A stretch of DNA of 64,000 nt from Gari tellinella (GCA_922989275.2 OV277872.1:30525619-30589618); one strand, 5' to 3'. Positions 11,301 through 22,741 are shown, numbered from the stretch's first letter. The notes: generated from the sequence alone by a model not told the origin. A program made the numbers and translations.

Positions 11301-12451
11301 CCGCTAATTTTTCAGCGCATTCATCGCCCCCCAAGCCCTTTTGCAATGCTTCATGGAGTAAAGCATGTGGTTCCCTATCGGTACGCCAACAAAGACCATG
11401 CCAGTGGACCATGCCTCTGGATTTGGCAAATTCTTGGCGATACCAATAGGTATCCACACCAAACACATCTGACATAACATGTTTAAAGTAAGAAGTAGTA
11501 CGCATGTCAAAATACTGAGCAACAATGTGGTTATTTTTTTGTAAAGCTGAAAATAGGGTGTTTTTGTTCTCCAGATTTACTTTTTTACCAGTGGTGTGCT
11601 GTACATATTTTTCTAACAATGACCGCAAAGGCTTGAAATAATACTCCGCGCAGCTCCCAGTTGTAAATATTGACGGTAGACCGTTACCTTGTTGAACTTG
11701 ATATTGTACAAGAGAACGAAGCTCCTTGTTTCTCTGTGCCCAATATTGTGATGTTCCTCTGAGACATGCACCAAAGTGGAGAATTTTTTTGGCCAAAGAA
11801 CTATCTCCCTTTTCCATTATTTCTTTTAATTGTGTTATAGTAAGGGGGTTTTCACCAAGCTGTTGTTTTACAATGAATGAACTTTGTTCCAAAGTACGTT
11901 TCCGCATTATTATATTGTGAACAATAAATTTAAAGTAAGGATGTTTCGCAAAACGTCCGTCATCATACCAAATTAGGTGTTCAGCCCAATCTGACATAGA
12001 CACACATGTCCTGGGTCGATTTATGTGATAGTCCCCCAAAGCAAAAGGGAAAAGACAGGGAAAGGCAAGGCTGAAAAAATACCGGGTTGTAAATTCAGAT
12101 ATAGGAGCATTAGTTTGAGTTGGCCATGGAATACGAATATGTTTTTTATTGTTTTGTACTTTTTGCTGAAGTGCTTCATTCAAAGTTGTTTTTATTTGTT
12201 CCGAAATATTTATTGTTTCGTCCTGTAATGGCATACCAGAGTATGATTCACCAGTGGTTTCTCCTAGATCTACCTGCTCTGGAGCTGGGCCCTGGTCATC
12301 CAAATCTGGTACAGCAGATGAATTCATGGATGTAACAGGGATTGGACCATCCTCTGGTAGACTATTCAGGCGATTTCTGCAGATGTGAATGTCTGAATAT
12401 GCTGGGTTATTTTTTTGGAGCCAAAGTAGTGCCTTTTCTATTTTCCCGTAC
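8344..12451 (-). CDS. Helitron Rep/PIF1-helicase half (3' part of a split gene)
   Basis: Uninterrupted reading frame running beyond the first Met at 12327 up to the insertion junction. Numbered from that Met (1327 aa), a Helitron-like N domain is followed by the HUH nuclease motif MVHWHG (His308, His310) and the tyrosine motif EKYITGYACKG (Tyr510, Tyr514, Lys517). The PIF1-type superfamily 1 helicase has Walker A GTAGTGKS (825-832), Walker B VDERS (909-913), QLPPV (952-956), IHKCQGLTI (1196-1204) and ALSRAK (1233-1238). The protein should nick and unwind DNA for rolling-circle transposition. The C-terminus carries a small internal duplication (YDVFLQ/HDVFLQ). Upstream of Met1 the frame reads KIEKALLWLQKNNP, the expected continuation of DUF6570, so this Met is internal and not the true start. 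No frameshift or stop is present, so the copy looks young. The N-terminal part lies at 20990-22741. Confidence 0.95.
12448..12451. repeat. Target site duplication GTAC (left copy)
   Basis: GTAC lies between Helitron coding sequence and the inserted element; the matching copy is at 20990-20993. Keeping exactly one GTAC restores the Helitron frame. Keeping none creates an in-frame TAG, and keeping both shifts the frame. Confidence 0.85.
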
Positions 12452-12830
12452 GAAAAATCCAGGCGGAATCCGCCCGGAAATGAGGCGGAATTGGGGCGGA
12501 AATGGCCGATTCCGGGCGGACTTGGGGCGGAAACCTTAATTCCGCCTCAGGTCAGTCAGTTTTACGGGCGGAATTTTGAGAAGATTCCGGGCGGAATTTA
12601 AAATCCAGGCGGAATTTTGTACTTTGACATTTTTCAGAGGCGGAATTTCTCACTTAGACTAGCATCTCGAGGCGGAAAATGAGAAAACATTGGAAATTGA
12701 GGCGGAATTTTTGACTTAGACTATTTCAATAAGGCGGAATTTCGGACTTAGTTAAAATTCTGCCTGAATGAGGCGGAATTTCATACTTAGACTATTGCAA
12801 CAAGGCGGAATTTTGGACTGTGAATTTTGA
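12452..12830 (+). repeat. Left terminal array of GGCGGAAT repeats
   Basis: At least ten GGCGGAAT/GGCGGAAA units are separated by variable AT-rich spacers. Some carry TTTNGACTTAGACTA phrases. They point inward and are mirrored by the right end. Confidence 0.8.
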
Positions 12831-13130
12831 AAAATGTTTAAGTCCAAAACGTGAAAAAAGTTTAAAAAAATTGTATCTTTTTAATTATTTAATAAAATCA
12901 GGGTGTTCATGGATTCAAAATTATCGCCATAAAACAAAGAAGTCATATATGTACAAATGAGGAAGGTCTTTTGGTCAAATATAACAAAGGGGAATAACTC
13001 CAAAAATATTAATGTCTAGTCAGAGTTATGGACCCTGCACTTAATCTCTCCAAGCTAGCTATTTCCATATATGAAATTTTATTCCACTAGCATCAGTTAA
13101 ACTGGAGTAAATATCTTAAAGACAAGGGCC

Positions 13131-14115
13131 ACTATGGCCCTAAATCGCTCACCTGGTAACCATGTAACCATGTACACCGTGTGACCTAGTTTTTGACCGG
13201 GCATGACCCTCATTCTAACTTGACCTCGATTTCAATGAGACAAACATTTTGTTCAAGTTTCATGAAGATTCAATGAATTTTGTAGTCTCTATAGAGTGTT
13301 AACGAGGTTTTTCGATAATTTGACCTAGTGACCTAGTTTTTGACCAGACATGACCCACATTCGAACTTGACCTAGATTTCATTGAGGCAAACATTTTGAT
13401 GAAGTTTCATGAAGATCCAATGAAATTTGTAGTCTCTAGAGTGTTAACAAGGTTTTTCGAAGATTTGACCTAGTGACCTAGTTTTTGACTGGACATGACC
13501 CACATTCGAACTTGGCCTAGATTTTATTGAGGCAATCATATTGATGAAGTTTCATGAAGATCCAATGAAATTTGTAGCCTCTAGAGTGTTAACAAGGTTT
13601 TTCGATAATTTGACCTAGTGACCTAGTTTTTGACCAGACATGACCCACATTCTAACATGACCTAGATTTCATTGAGGCAAACATTTTGATGAAGTTTCAT
13701 GAAGATCCAATGAAATTTGTAGTCTCTAGAGTGTTAACAAGGTTTTTCGAAGATTTGACCTAGTGACCTAGTTTTTGACCGGACATGACCCACATTCGAA
13801 CTTGGCCTAGATTTAATTGAGGCAATCATATTGATGAAGTTTCATGACGATCCAATGAAATTTGTAGCCTCTAGAGTGTTAACAAGGTTTTTCGATAATT
13901 TGACCTTGTGACCTAGTTTTTGACCTGACATGACCCACATTCGAACTTGGCCTAGATTTCATTGAGGCAAACATTGTGACCAAGTTTCATCAAGATCCAA
14001 TTAGATTTGAACCTGGTAGAGTGTTAACGAACAATTGTGGACGGACGGACAGACGACGGACATCCAGCGATCCTAAAAGCTCACCTTGGCACTACGTGCC
14101 AGGTGATCTAACAAT
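13131..14115. mobile_element. Tandem-core element A (GACCTAGTGACCTAG units)
   Basis: Six units of about 145 bp start near 13180, 13320, 13465, 13613, 13761 and 13905. Each has TGACCTAGTGACCTAGTTTT, GACATGACCCACATTC, GAAGTTTCATGAAGATCC and GAGTGTTAACAAGG. The left end is GGGCC...CTAAATCGCTCACCTGG. The right end is a GACGGACGGACAGACGACGG run followed by the hairpin AGCTCACCTTGGCACTACG / TGCCAGGTGA. The design (central tandem repeats between a hairpin end and a short distinct end) resembles pearl/HINE-type Helentron derivatives of bivalves; this is inference from architecture. Confidence 0.75.
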
Positions 14116-15527
14116 AAAGACAATACCCCCCCCTCTCTCTCTCTCTCGGAATCAGTTGTGTGAATTTACTTTCAATTCAGAACTGCAGTTTCATTTAGGC
14201 AAGATTTTTAAAGTTGTTTCAATTGGTTGCCATGGCAACCACAGTTTCAACTGATAGACCTATATTTGAAGAAATCTGATACAGATTCACCCATTCGTAT
14301 GAAATTATTTTTAAATTGAGTCAGTGGTTTCAGAAAAGAAGAATTTTAAAGTTTCCACTATATTTTGGGCAAATAAAGGAAATACGAGTGCCCCACCCAC
14401 TGCTGTTTTTTTTTTAATCTTGGAAAATTATTTTAAGAAATAGCCATTTAACTATAAGGAAAGAACAATTTTAAATTCTCTTCAGCGTTTTCCGTAGTTT
14501 TCATATGCACATAATATCATTTCAGAGATAATTCACGTTTATTCTCTGTTTCTAGCAGAAAGAATAACACCTTATTTACGTGAAAGGCCGAACCTCTATG
14601 GGGTCGAAGTTTCTCCGTGTGCTCCGTTCCGCGCATGCGCTAGCTGTTGGTCTCGAAATTTGAAATGAAGAGCCATAATTTGTAACGACGATACATGAAT
14701 GTCCCTGTGTTTTTACCAAGAAATCACACCTTGTATGGCTCATACACGCTGTCGCGGACAATGCGTGTTGTGAATAAAGGTAAATTGTGTATTTAAACTT
14801 GTATGTTCGTGTATAAATTATAATTCTGATGTTATCGCACGCTGCCTGGGTGTTTTTGTCAGTTGATCCTACTAGGATATTGTAAGATTTAATGCAGATA
14901 TATTTACATGTATTTAGATTTGTTTCAGTAGATGGGTGTTCAAGTCGAAGCTGCAAATATTTATTTACCTAATCCATCATTTGAAATGCAATTAAGGCAG
15001 ATTCAGGTGAATGTAGACCTAAAAATACAATCTCCTTATGCTGAAAACGTAGCGGTTCAATTCGTCCCAAGACAAATCGTAACTGGTTTAATTCGGCCTA
15101 CACACCATAGAATAGTGATTGCAGTGTATAGTTAGATAGAGAAAATCGTTTCAACATTTTGTAATTAAGTTGTCTTGTATTTGATTGTTTTTTAAATACA
15201 TTCTTTTAGTTTAAACAAGTTAATTAGAGTTTAATGTGTGGTAAACAAGTTATTTAGATGTGATTTTATCTATCTTCTCACAACTCAAATTTTAAATTTA
15301 GAACTAGATCTAGATACACTTTAATTTTATCAAAGCATATGTCTCTATTTCAGATTCCATGAGTCAACTAATAGAATAGTTACAACATTGTTGAAACATC
15401 TTATTTAAAGATCCATGGACCAGAGATATTGAGGTGGCCTTACAGCTGTAACCATTTCACAAGGTAAAGACTGACGAAACATTAAACAAGAGTACTTCTA
15501 TTTTAGATGATCAACACTGACACAGTC
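14116..15527. other. Unassigned interior of the insert
   Basis: No convincing gene. A CTCTCT microsatellite lies at about 14133-14146. The stretch CCGCGCATGCGCTAG near 14630 has the GCGCATGCGC core typical of NRF-1 promoter sites, in a locally GC-richer patch, but no conserved coding exon follows. The 67-codon frame at 14932-15135 has no recognisable domain. Confidence 0.4.
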
Positions 15528-15700
15528 TGTGTACGTAGCTCAGTGGTAGAGCGTCCCGTTCTAGTGCAGGAGGTTGCGGGTTCAATCCCAGGCTGGGACA
15601 AACCAAAGACTTAAAAATTAGTAGTTTTTAATGACTTCCCTCCTCGCTCAGCGTTTCGGGTTACATGTAGCATATAGTAACAACTGGTTTTGTCGGTGTC
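15528..15700 (+). mobile_element. SINE, family 1 (tRNA-derived head)
   Basis: The head has a perfect A-box TAGCTCAGTGG and a B-box GGTTCAATCCC. The body begins ACCAAAGAC and continues with TTCCCTCCTCGCTCAGCG, matching the copy at 46.40 kb. It lies within the 8.5 kb insert and therefore travelled with it. Confidence 0.75.
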
Positions 15701-15958
15701 AGGATAAAGTGACCGGCCGGTAGTAATGGGTCAAAATCAAATGGAAAAGTCAACGGTCGAGGTCGAAGAAAGATTTCGCCAATAAAAACTGCACAGTGCA
15801 CATATTCCTGAATCTACGACATATCGTGATAATTTACTTTGGTAAGAACCCGAAAAGAATGTGTATTTGAAATATCAATAATTCTTACAAACAAAGGTCT
15901 AAGGAAATATCTCTACTCACTGAGTCACTGTTCGCCCAGACCCGGTCGGCTTTTTTTT

Positions 15959-17080
15959 TTTAGCTCACCTGGCACGAAGTGCCAAGGTGAGCTATTGTGA
16001 TCGCCCTGTGTCCGTCGTCAAACTTTTTCTTCAAAAATCTTCTTCTTGGAAACCACTGTGCCAATTTCATCAAAACTTCATAGGATTGTTCCTTGTAAGG
16101 TACTCTCTCAGATTTCTTCAAATATAGGTCATCCAATTGAAATTGTGGTTGCCATGGCAACCAATTGAAAAAACTTTAAAAATCTTCTCGTCAAAAACTA
16201 CAGATCCGAATTGTAAATAATTTTACCCAAATGTGCCATTGGTGACCCTCTATCAGATTATTTAAAATAATTTTCCTAACTTAAAAAACATGGTCGCTAG
16301 TGGGTGGGGCAGATTTTCCTTATATTGATATATAGTGAAAACTTTAAAAATCTTCTTTTCAAAAACTACCGGTCCGATTTGTCAGTAATTTTATGCAAAT
16401 GAACCATGGGTGACCCTCTTCCAGATTTCTTAAAATTATTTTGATATCTAAAAAACATGGCCTCCAGTGGGTGGGGCAGATTTTCCTTATGTTACTGTAT
16501 AGTAAAAACTTTAAAAATCTTCTCCTCTGAAACTACTGGTACAAATTCAAAATAATTTTACACAAATGGTCAATTGATGACCCTCTACCAGATTTCTAAA
16601 ACTCATTTTGTTATCTAAAAAAAAAACATGGCTGCCAGTGGGTGGGGCACGTTTTCCTTACTGTATAGTAAAACTTTAAAAATCTTCTTCTCTGAAACTA
16701 CTGTTGCAAATTCAAAATAATTTTACACAAATGGTAAATTGATGACCCTCTACCAGATTTCTTAAAATCATTTTGTTATCTTAAAAAGCATGGCCGCCAG
16801 TTGGTGGGGCAAGTTTTCCTTATATTTCTGTATAGAAAAACTTTCAAAAACAATTTCTCTGAAACTATTGGTCTGATTTAAGAATAATTTTACACAAATA
16901 ATGATTCATGGGTGACCCTTTACCAGTTTTCTACAAATAATCTTACTAGCTCAAACAACATGGCCACCAGTGGGTGGGGTGAATAAGTGAAAACGTAATA
17001 ATTACTGGTCCATTTACATGACCGTAATCATGGGTACCAGGTGAGCGATTTAGGGCCGCATGCGGCTCTTGTTTTATGAA
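15959..17080. mobile_element. Tandem-core element B (CAGTGGGTGGGGCA units)
   Basis: It starts with the hairpin AGCTCACCTGGCACGAAG / TGCCAAGGTGAGCT and ends ACCAGGTGAGCGATTTAGGGCC, the same two ends as element A in opposite orientation. The core differs: about five units of roughly 160 bp with AAACTTTAAAAATCTTCT, ATTTTACACAAATG, GACCCTCTACCAGATTTC and CAGTGGGTGGGGCA. A shared-ends, different-core pair in one insert is notable. Confidence 0.75.
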
Positions 17081-19100
17081 AAAGGCGTGTGAATCGATCA
17101 GCTTTTTTGTGATAAAGACGTGATGTCGAAAGATGAAGTTAATAACCGAGTCTGCTGAGAAGATACTGTTATAATGTCGACAACGTGCGTGAAACGCATG
17201 TTACGCGTTTTTCGTAGTTAGAGAGTCGATTTCCGTGTTTGATGTTTCGGACCATGTCAATTTTGTTACTATCCGAATTCAAAGTCGCCAAAAAAATATT
17301 TGACACATTGATTCTTTATATATTATTTATTTAATCACCACTGAACACAATTTCTTTAGTGTGTTTTTTTAACACTAATACACTAGAATTCCACATTGTT
17401 TTGGCAATTTTGAATCTATGATATATATATAATGAAAATTCAAATGAGTATTCCCCCCACCATTCCCTCAGAGTTACGAGAGTACCCATTAAAATACTTA
17501 TTGAATTTGCAAAGGACTCTATTGTAAAATAGTTCTTTGAGGTGCAAAAACTCACAACTTTTTCACTTCAAGGACATCTCTGAAAGAACATTGAATTTGA
17601 ATTAAAATTCCATGGACCCGTCCCTACAGTGAGTATAATTCTGGTTACTAATTAATTCATCACTAATTTAGATAAATTTTATTTTTCAGAAACTATGGAA
17701 ATGATGGAGTCAGGACAGAAAATGAAGGGAAAACCCATGATGTTGTTGAACTTTAATGTTGGATGGTTGTCTTGTGTGGTACAACACAGTCAGTGATGCT
17801 TTACAGCGGCGTGAGCCAGTCATCCATAATAATTAATATGTGACCAAATCATCAAATGGTAAGGATTAGAACTCCAGATCAAAGCGTACCATTTTTGATC
17901 GAAGCGCACCACATATACTAGATATATCACGAAAATATTCAATTGTGTATTAGGTGTATTTGATGTTTGAATGATTTCAATAATATGACAAGCTTCCTAA
18001 AATAACAAGGTTAGCAAATTTAACAGGGGTCGTTTGTGATTTTGATATTGTTGCCGATAATTTTCCGTAGCGGTACGAAAAGCTTCATTTGGACATTCTA
18101 AAACCTCTTTTATCGCCGCGACATTCGATGGTTTGCAGCTTCATTTTGTTTTCGTCGGAGTCTTACTGGGCGCTCATTGTTTTATGAATGATGCCGATAA
18201 CCAGAAGCTAAAATATATCACGCGGAACGCCTCCTGTTTTATCGTTGGGGTGCACCAAACTGCAATTAGTTAATTTTGTCACCAGTTTTCGCGAATTTAA
18301 TATACTGGCGTATCTGTCAAATGCAGCGTAAAAGTTAACTTTTATTTAACGCAATCTAAACAAAATTAAAAGATTGAACAGGAAGTTCGGATTTAATCCG
18401 ATTTAATGATAAAATAAGAAGCTTACTGAAGTTAATGATTTAAGATTTAGGACCCCTAATGAGATCAGACCACAATTGGTAGTCTAATTTCTATGTCGAT
18501 CAGCCATTCTTGTCAACTGCCAAAGTGTTTCGAACCATGCATGTTTTAGCACAGTTCAGAACAGGTCGGCAGTTGATGAGAATGGCCGATCTCTCTCTGT
18601 AGAGTTCCAATATTGACCGAAATTGGCACGATCTCATTAGGGGTACTCAACCTTAATATCCATTTTAAAATTGATTCAGACTCAATTTTTTTGTAATAAA
18701 TATTTGAAGTCATATTTTAAATTTAGTGTCTCCTGATTGTCTTTTAGATTATGTCAACACTTGATGTGGGAAAACATTGGCCAAGTTTTTACCAACAAGG
18801 CAGTGAATGAATGATGCCCGGTGACGGTGACATGGAGATCATCTTATGCTAGGAAACAAGTTACAACTAAAACCTTAGACATTTGATATGGATGTGTCAT
18901 TAGAACTAGACTTATCCTGATCCTAGAATGGATTTGTTTAGGTAATTCTGTAGGCCAAATTGAACATTACCTGTGCCATATTTGTTTAACCCTTTCCCTC
19001 ATAGAAGCACCTTTTAGTGCATTTATTTTATTCCTCTGCTGAAGACAATAGTTCCAATTTATAGTCATGAATATGTATCATAAGAATATTTTCTATATTC
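17081..19100. other. Unassigned interior of the insert, no gene seen
   Basis: AT-rich sequence without a recognisable coding exon. A weak inverted pair, CCTAATGAGATCAGACCA near 18453 and ATCTCATTAGGGGT near 18630, encloses about 180 bp. CAG-preceded ATG-rich text near 17690-17800 looks exon-like but carries no long frame. Confidence 0.4.
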
Positions 19101-19112
19101 AAGCAGGTGGTA

Positions 19113-19184
19113 GCTTAAAGCAGGTTGAAAGTGAAGCAGAATGCACCTTAAGGTGCATTCTGATTTACTTTCAACCTGCTTTAA
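19113..19184. repeat. Family B foldback
   Basis: CTTAAAGCAGGTTGAAAGTG and its inverted partner CTTTCAACCTGCTTTAAG enclose the central AGAATGCACCTTAAGGTGCATTCT region. Further copies in the insert lie near 19888-19963 and, truncated, near 20040-20100. Confidence 0.8.
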
Positions 19185-19259
19185 GTATAGTCACCTATTT
19201 TCAAAAAGGGTAAACTCTATCAACACAATTGACCTGTTTAAAATATACTAGTTACATAA

Positions 19260-19322
19260 TTTGCAAACAGTGTAAACCCATTTCAGAGGGCTATTCTGAT
19301 CAGGGTCTACACTGTTTGTTTG
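19260..19322. repeat. Family A foldback
   Basis: GCAAACAGTGTAAACCC on the left is matched by GGGTCTACACTGTTTG on the right, with the CTGATCAG core near 19295. This is the leftmost copy of the family seen in the window. Confidence 0.7.
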
Positions 19323-20579
19323 TGTAGAGCAGTATTTATAAACTACCCAGAATTCCAAGTAGACATTGGTTCATATTTTTGTAACTAAAAGGATCTACAA
19401 GAGAAGCTAATAACACACAAGAGTTACTTAGTGTTGAAAGAGTTAAACGAGCTAAAGTGTTTATGTCAAAGATAGAAATTTTCTGTTTGATAATCTGTAA
19501 CCCATCAAATTTATATGAGGTTTTTAATAAGAAAGTAGAATTCAAAGACAATGACTTGATAAATATCTCTGTAAATAATAAGTGTATAAATATTTGATTA
19601 TACAATTGTACATTAGTTAAGACAGATTAAATATTTCCCCCATAGACACTTTTTTATGGCAATAACAAACTGAGAAGACCCAGATTTGACTGTTCCTGAT
19701 CTGTGTTTGCTCTGTTTGTTTATCAAATTTTGCAGGTGTTATCCTGCTCTTTTTACTTGGATAAGAAATTCCCATTCCAAGTTCAAACTATGTATATTTC
19801 TGTCAAGTACTAATTTGATTATAATTGGAGCATGACATTTTAACCATTACTCCATAGTTTGTTTAAACTTTTGAAGACAAATGACCACTTAAAGCAGGTT
19901 GAAAGTAAAGTAGAATGCACTTTAAGACACATTCTGCTTTAGTTAATTTCAACCTGCTTTAAGCTACCATCTGCTAGGATATAGGAAAAACGGAACTTTG
20001 GGGTCATAAGTTAAAGATGTATTTATGGGGTTATGTAGGTTAAAGCAGGTTGAAAGTAAAGCAGAATGCACTGTTAGGTGCATTGTTTTGATTTCAGGCT
20101 ACCATCTGCTAGGATAAAGAAAATATTTCTTATGAAGCACATTCATGTCTGTATAAACTATTTTTTTCAGCAGACTAATACATTAAAGGTGTAAAAAGGC
20201 ATATTTATGGTTGAATGGGTTAAAGAAATAGTGCTGTTGGGGAACGATTTCAGGTTTGTTCTTGGAGTTATTTTATCATACGAGACACATTATAAGACAT
20301 TTGGTTTCTAGGACAGCATCAAGGTGTGTGATTATGTAAGTTAAATTGATTAATATGTTACATGTACTTTTTTATTAAAAAGTTTAATGATATGCACTTT
20401 TTTGGTTGTTTATCTATTTTCAGTAGCTCTTGGAGTTTCTTTTTTGCAATCCTTGATGGAAGTTGTGATGGGCATGCCTAATTTGACTGCAAAATTAAAA
20501 GAGGATGTTCTAAAGTCAAATTCTACCCAAAATAGATTTTGCAAAGCTTCTACCCTGAATATTCCCCTTCCTTTATTTA

Positions 20580-20989
20580 CTTATTCTGCATCAAAATTTC
20601 AGCCCCAAAGAAAATTCCGCTTCATTTGCATATCCTAATTCCGCCTGAAGATTTTCCGCCTCATTTACATATTTCGCCCCAAATTCCGCCCCGTTTCCGC
20701 CTGGAATCCGCCCGGAATATATTCCGCCTCATTTGCATATCCTAATTCCGCCTGGAAGATTTTCCGCCTCATTTACATATTTCGCCCCAAATTCCGCCTG
20801 GAATCCGCCCCGAATTTTTTCCGCCTGAAATTTTTTCCGTCCGTAAAATGTGCCTCATTTACATATTCCGCCCCGAATTCCGCCCCGTTTCCGCCTGGAA
20901 TCCGCCCGGAATTTATTCTTTATTTCATATAAGTGGAAACAGGCGGAATAGGATGTGAGATTCCGCCCCAATTCCGGGCGGAACATTTC
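20580..20989 (-). repeat. Right terminal array of ATTCCGCC repeats
   Basis: About fifteen ATTCCGCC/TTTCCGCC units face the left array in inverted orientation. Several spacers read CCTCATTTGCATATCC, containing the octamer ATTTGCAT. The last bases CGGAACATTTC abut the right GTAC. Confidence 0.8.
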
Positions 20990-20993
20990 GTAC
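20990..20993. repeat. Target site duplication GTAC (right copy)
   Basis: Partner of the GTAC at 12448-12451. The Helitron frame reads up to this site from the right as RRDNLY and, after removal of the insert, continues as GKIEKALLWL. Confidence 0.85.
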
Positions 20994-22741
20994 AGGTTAT
21001 CCCGCCGAACATTGAATTCCTTTGAGGTATTATTGGCCCCTTTTCTTTCAACTTTAATAATTTTTATTTCAGCTGGCAAGTTTGGAAGAATTTGAGCTGG
21101 CTCATTGACACATTGGGGAAAAGATATGCAATGGCCATTTGCAGCAATACCACCATGCTTTAGTAAATGTATATTGATAACCGGAGAAATCCTAGCTATC
21201 AATTGCTGTTCAACAACAGTCATATCTTGAAGCTCAACCGGTAAAGGTTTAGGATCCATATTGTTTTTTGAAGAGAACATTTTGATTACATTTTTGTCAT
21301 ATCTACAACGTAAACAAATATTTTCAGACCCCATTTTCATTTCAAGCCTGCATTCTTTACAAATTATACAATGGTTAAACGTATACGACATCTGTTCCAA
21401 TTCAAAAGCTCGAAAGCAATCCATGGATTTATTGTAATGGGGATCCTGTGAAAGAGGTGGCGGAGCAGGTAAAGATTCAGTTTCAACACCCAGACTTTTT
21501 TCAGCCCTTTTTATTTTTCGATTGTTTAGTGTACGCCTACTGTTTCGCTCTTTAGGCGTCTCATTATTTGGGCCAGCAAAAAATGAAATTCCAAGTTTTC
21601 TACATTTTTGAAAAGTATCAGATTCGACTGGATCAAAAACTGTTTGGTCAATATAGGGTCGATCTGGAACTTGATCTGTTTTTGAATTTTGTTTATCTTT
21701 GCAATACTTATCTCCAGGAACTACTTTCGAGGAATTATTTAAGTTGAAATTTTGAGAATTTGTCTTCTCATAACTCTGATGATCAATGACAGGAGAATTG
21801 GGGGTGGGATTGATTTTTGTAGCATTGGACTGTTTAGACTCAGAAGGATTCATTTTCTCAGAAGATTTCCTTTTTAGAGGATTTAATGTTATATTGGACG
21901 TAGAAGAAATGTTTTGCAAAAGGCTGAAATGATTATCAGAAAGAAGTAGCTGAATAGTTCCAGATGCATTGTTGCTGTTGGCGTTGAATTGTTGCAAAGT
22001 AAAGTTATGTTTGTATCTTCGCTGCAATTCATTATATTTAATGCCTCTCAGCCATACAGAGATATTTACATTGAGTATATTGCATGCTACTTGAATCTCG
22101 GCTGAAGTGGCCCACCCTTCTTGCAATAGCATGAGATTCTTATATTGACCAACATCATTCACGTCATGAGTTAAGGAGACTGTATCACTCCAATTGTTCC
22201 AATTATTTAAGACATTACCACAGATGAGTTTTCTATAATACTTGGTTAAATTCCGGTTACCATTTGTTGCTAGACTTAGGCAATGGAAGAAGCAACTTCC
22301 ATCGCCGGGAACATTGATCAACTTTTTTTTTTGCCCATCAATAATAATAATGGTATGTGGTATTGTGGATGAGAGAAATTCATAAAGCATAGGGGTATCA
22401 TGATTGTTGGACATGGAACATTGTTCAATTTGTTGTATTAGTGGTTTGGCAGAATTTTCAGGTTGCACCGAGGATTTAGGCATAGGCATATTTTTCTGAT
22501 TTTCTACATCAGTCTGCATATTTACAGAAGTTTTACCTTTTACAGCATCAGCATAGGGGGTATACAAATTACTAGAATGGTGTGTGGGTGGTTGGGCAGA
22601 TTTTTCAGATGCTACTGGGGATTTAGACTCAGGGACTTTTAGCTGAACCTTTTCACCAGCCTGCATTTGTACACTGGCTTTTCCTTTAACAACATCAGCA
22701 TAGGAATGCTCTTGATCTACAAGTCTCATTTTTGGATACAT
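20990..22741 (-). CDS. Helitron N-terminal half: OTU protease and DUF6570
   Basis: The frame opens at ATG 22741. Residues 14-101 hold two copies of a YADxVKGKxSVxMQ segment. An OTU cysteine protease follows, with PGDGSCFFHC (Asp147, Cys150) and the catalytic-His motif SDNHF (His271). A basic linker precedes a Cys cluster CIICKEC...CLRC (458-479) and a DUF6570-type region (about 440-583) with LPVELQDMTVVEQQLIAR and GHCISFPQ. DUF6570 is characteristic of Helitron helicase proteins, and OTU domains occur in several animal Helitrons/Helentrons, possibly removing ubiquitin. The frame runs past the junction to 20855, but that tail only translates GGCGGAAT repeats of the insert. The joined gene (this part plus 8344-12447) is 5856 nt. 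With the insert in place the Rep/helicase half is cut off from its promoter and start. Confidence 0.9.

Larger units (their letters stand above)
12452..20989. mobile_element. 8.5 kb TIR element inserted in the Helitron gene
   Basis: The two ends read inward as GAAAAATCCAGGCGGAATCC and GAAATGTTCCGCCCGGAATT, imperfect inverted termini. They continue as several hundred bp of GGCGGAAT-type subterminal repeats in inverted orientation (about 12465-12830 and 20580-20985). The 4 bp GTAC duplication flanks the element. No transposase ORF was found: the longest frames inside are short and overlap repeats. Cargo includes a SINE, two tandem-core elements and short foldbacks. It is therefore probably a large non-autonomous DNA transposon. 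The superfamily is unassigned; several with 4 bp duplications exist (for example Chapaev-type or Sola-type), and the evidence does not choose among them. Confidence 0.8.

Noticed and set aside
12120..12601. Overlapping plus-strand ORFs opposite the helicase
   Set aside because: They are antisense shadows of the helicase frame and of GGCGGAAT repeats, with no domain.
14576..15135. ORFs near a GCGCATGCGC motif as a gene with an NRF-1 promoter
   Set aside because: No conserved domain, no good splice pairs, and the two frames overlap in opposite directions; only the motif is notable.
12452..20989. The gap between the two Helitron halves as a normal intron
   Set aside because: A GT is available at the junction, but the nearest AG on the other side (in GGGAAAATAG) would leave a frameshift, whereas the GTAC-duplication model restores the frame exactly and also explains the inverted ends.
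20855..20989. C-terminal tail of the OTU ORF as real protein
   Set aside because: The last 45 or so codons translate the GGCGGAAT terminal repeats of the insert; homology to DUF6570 stops at the GTAC.
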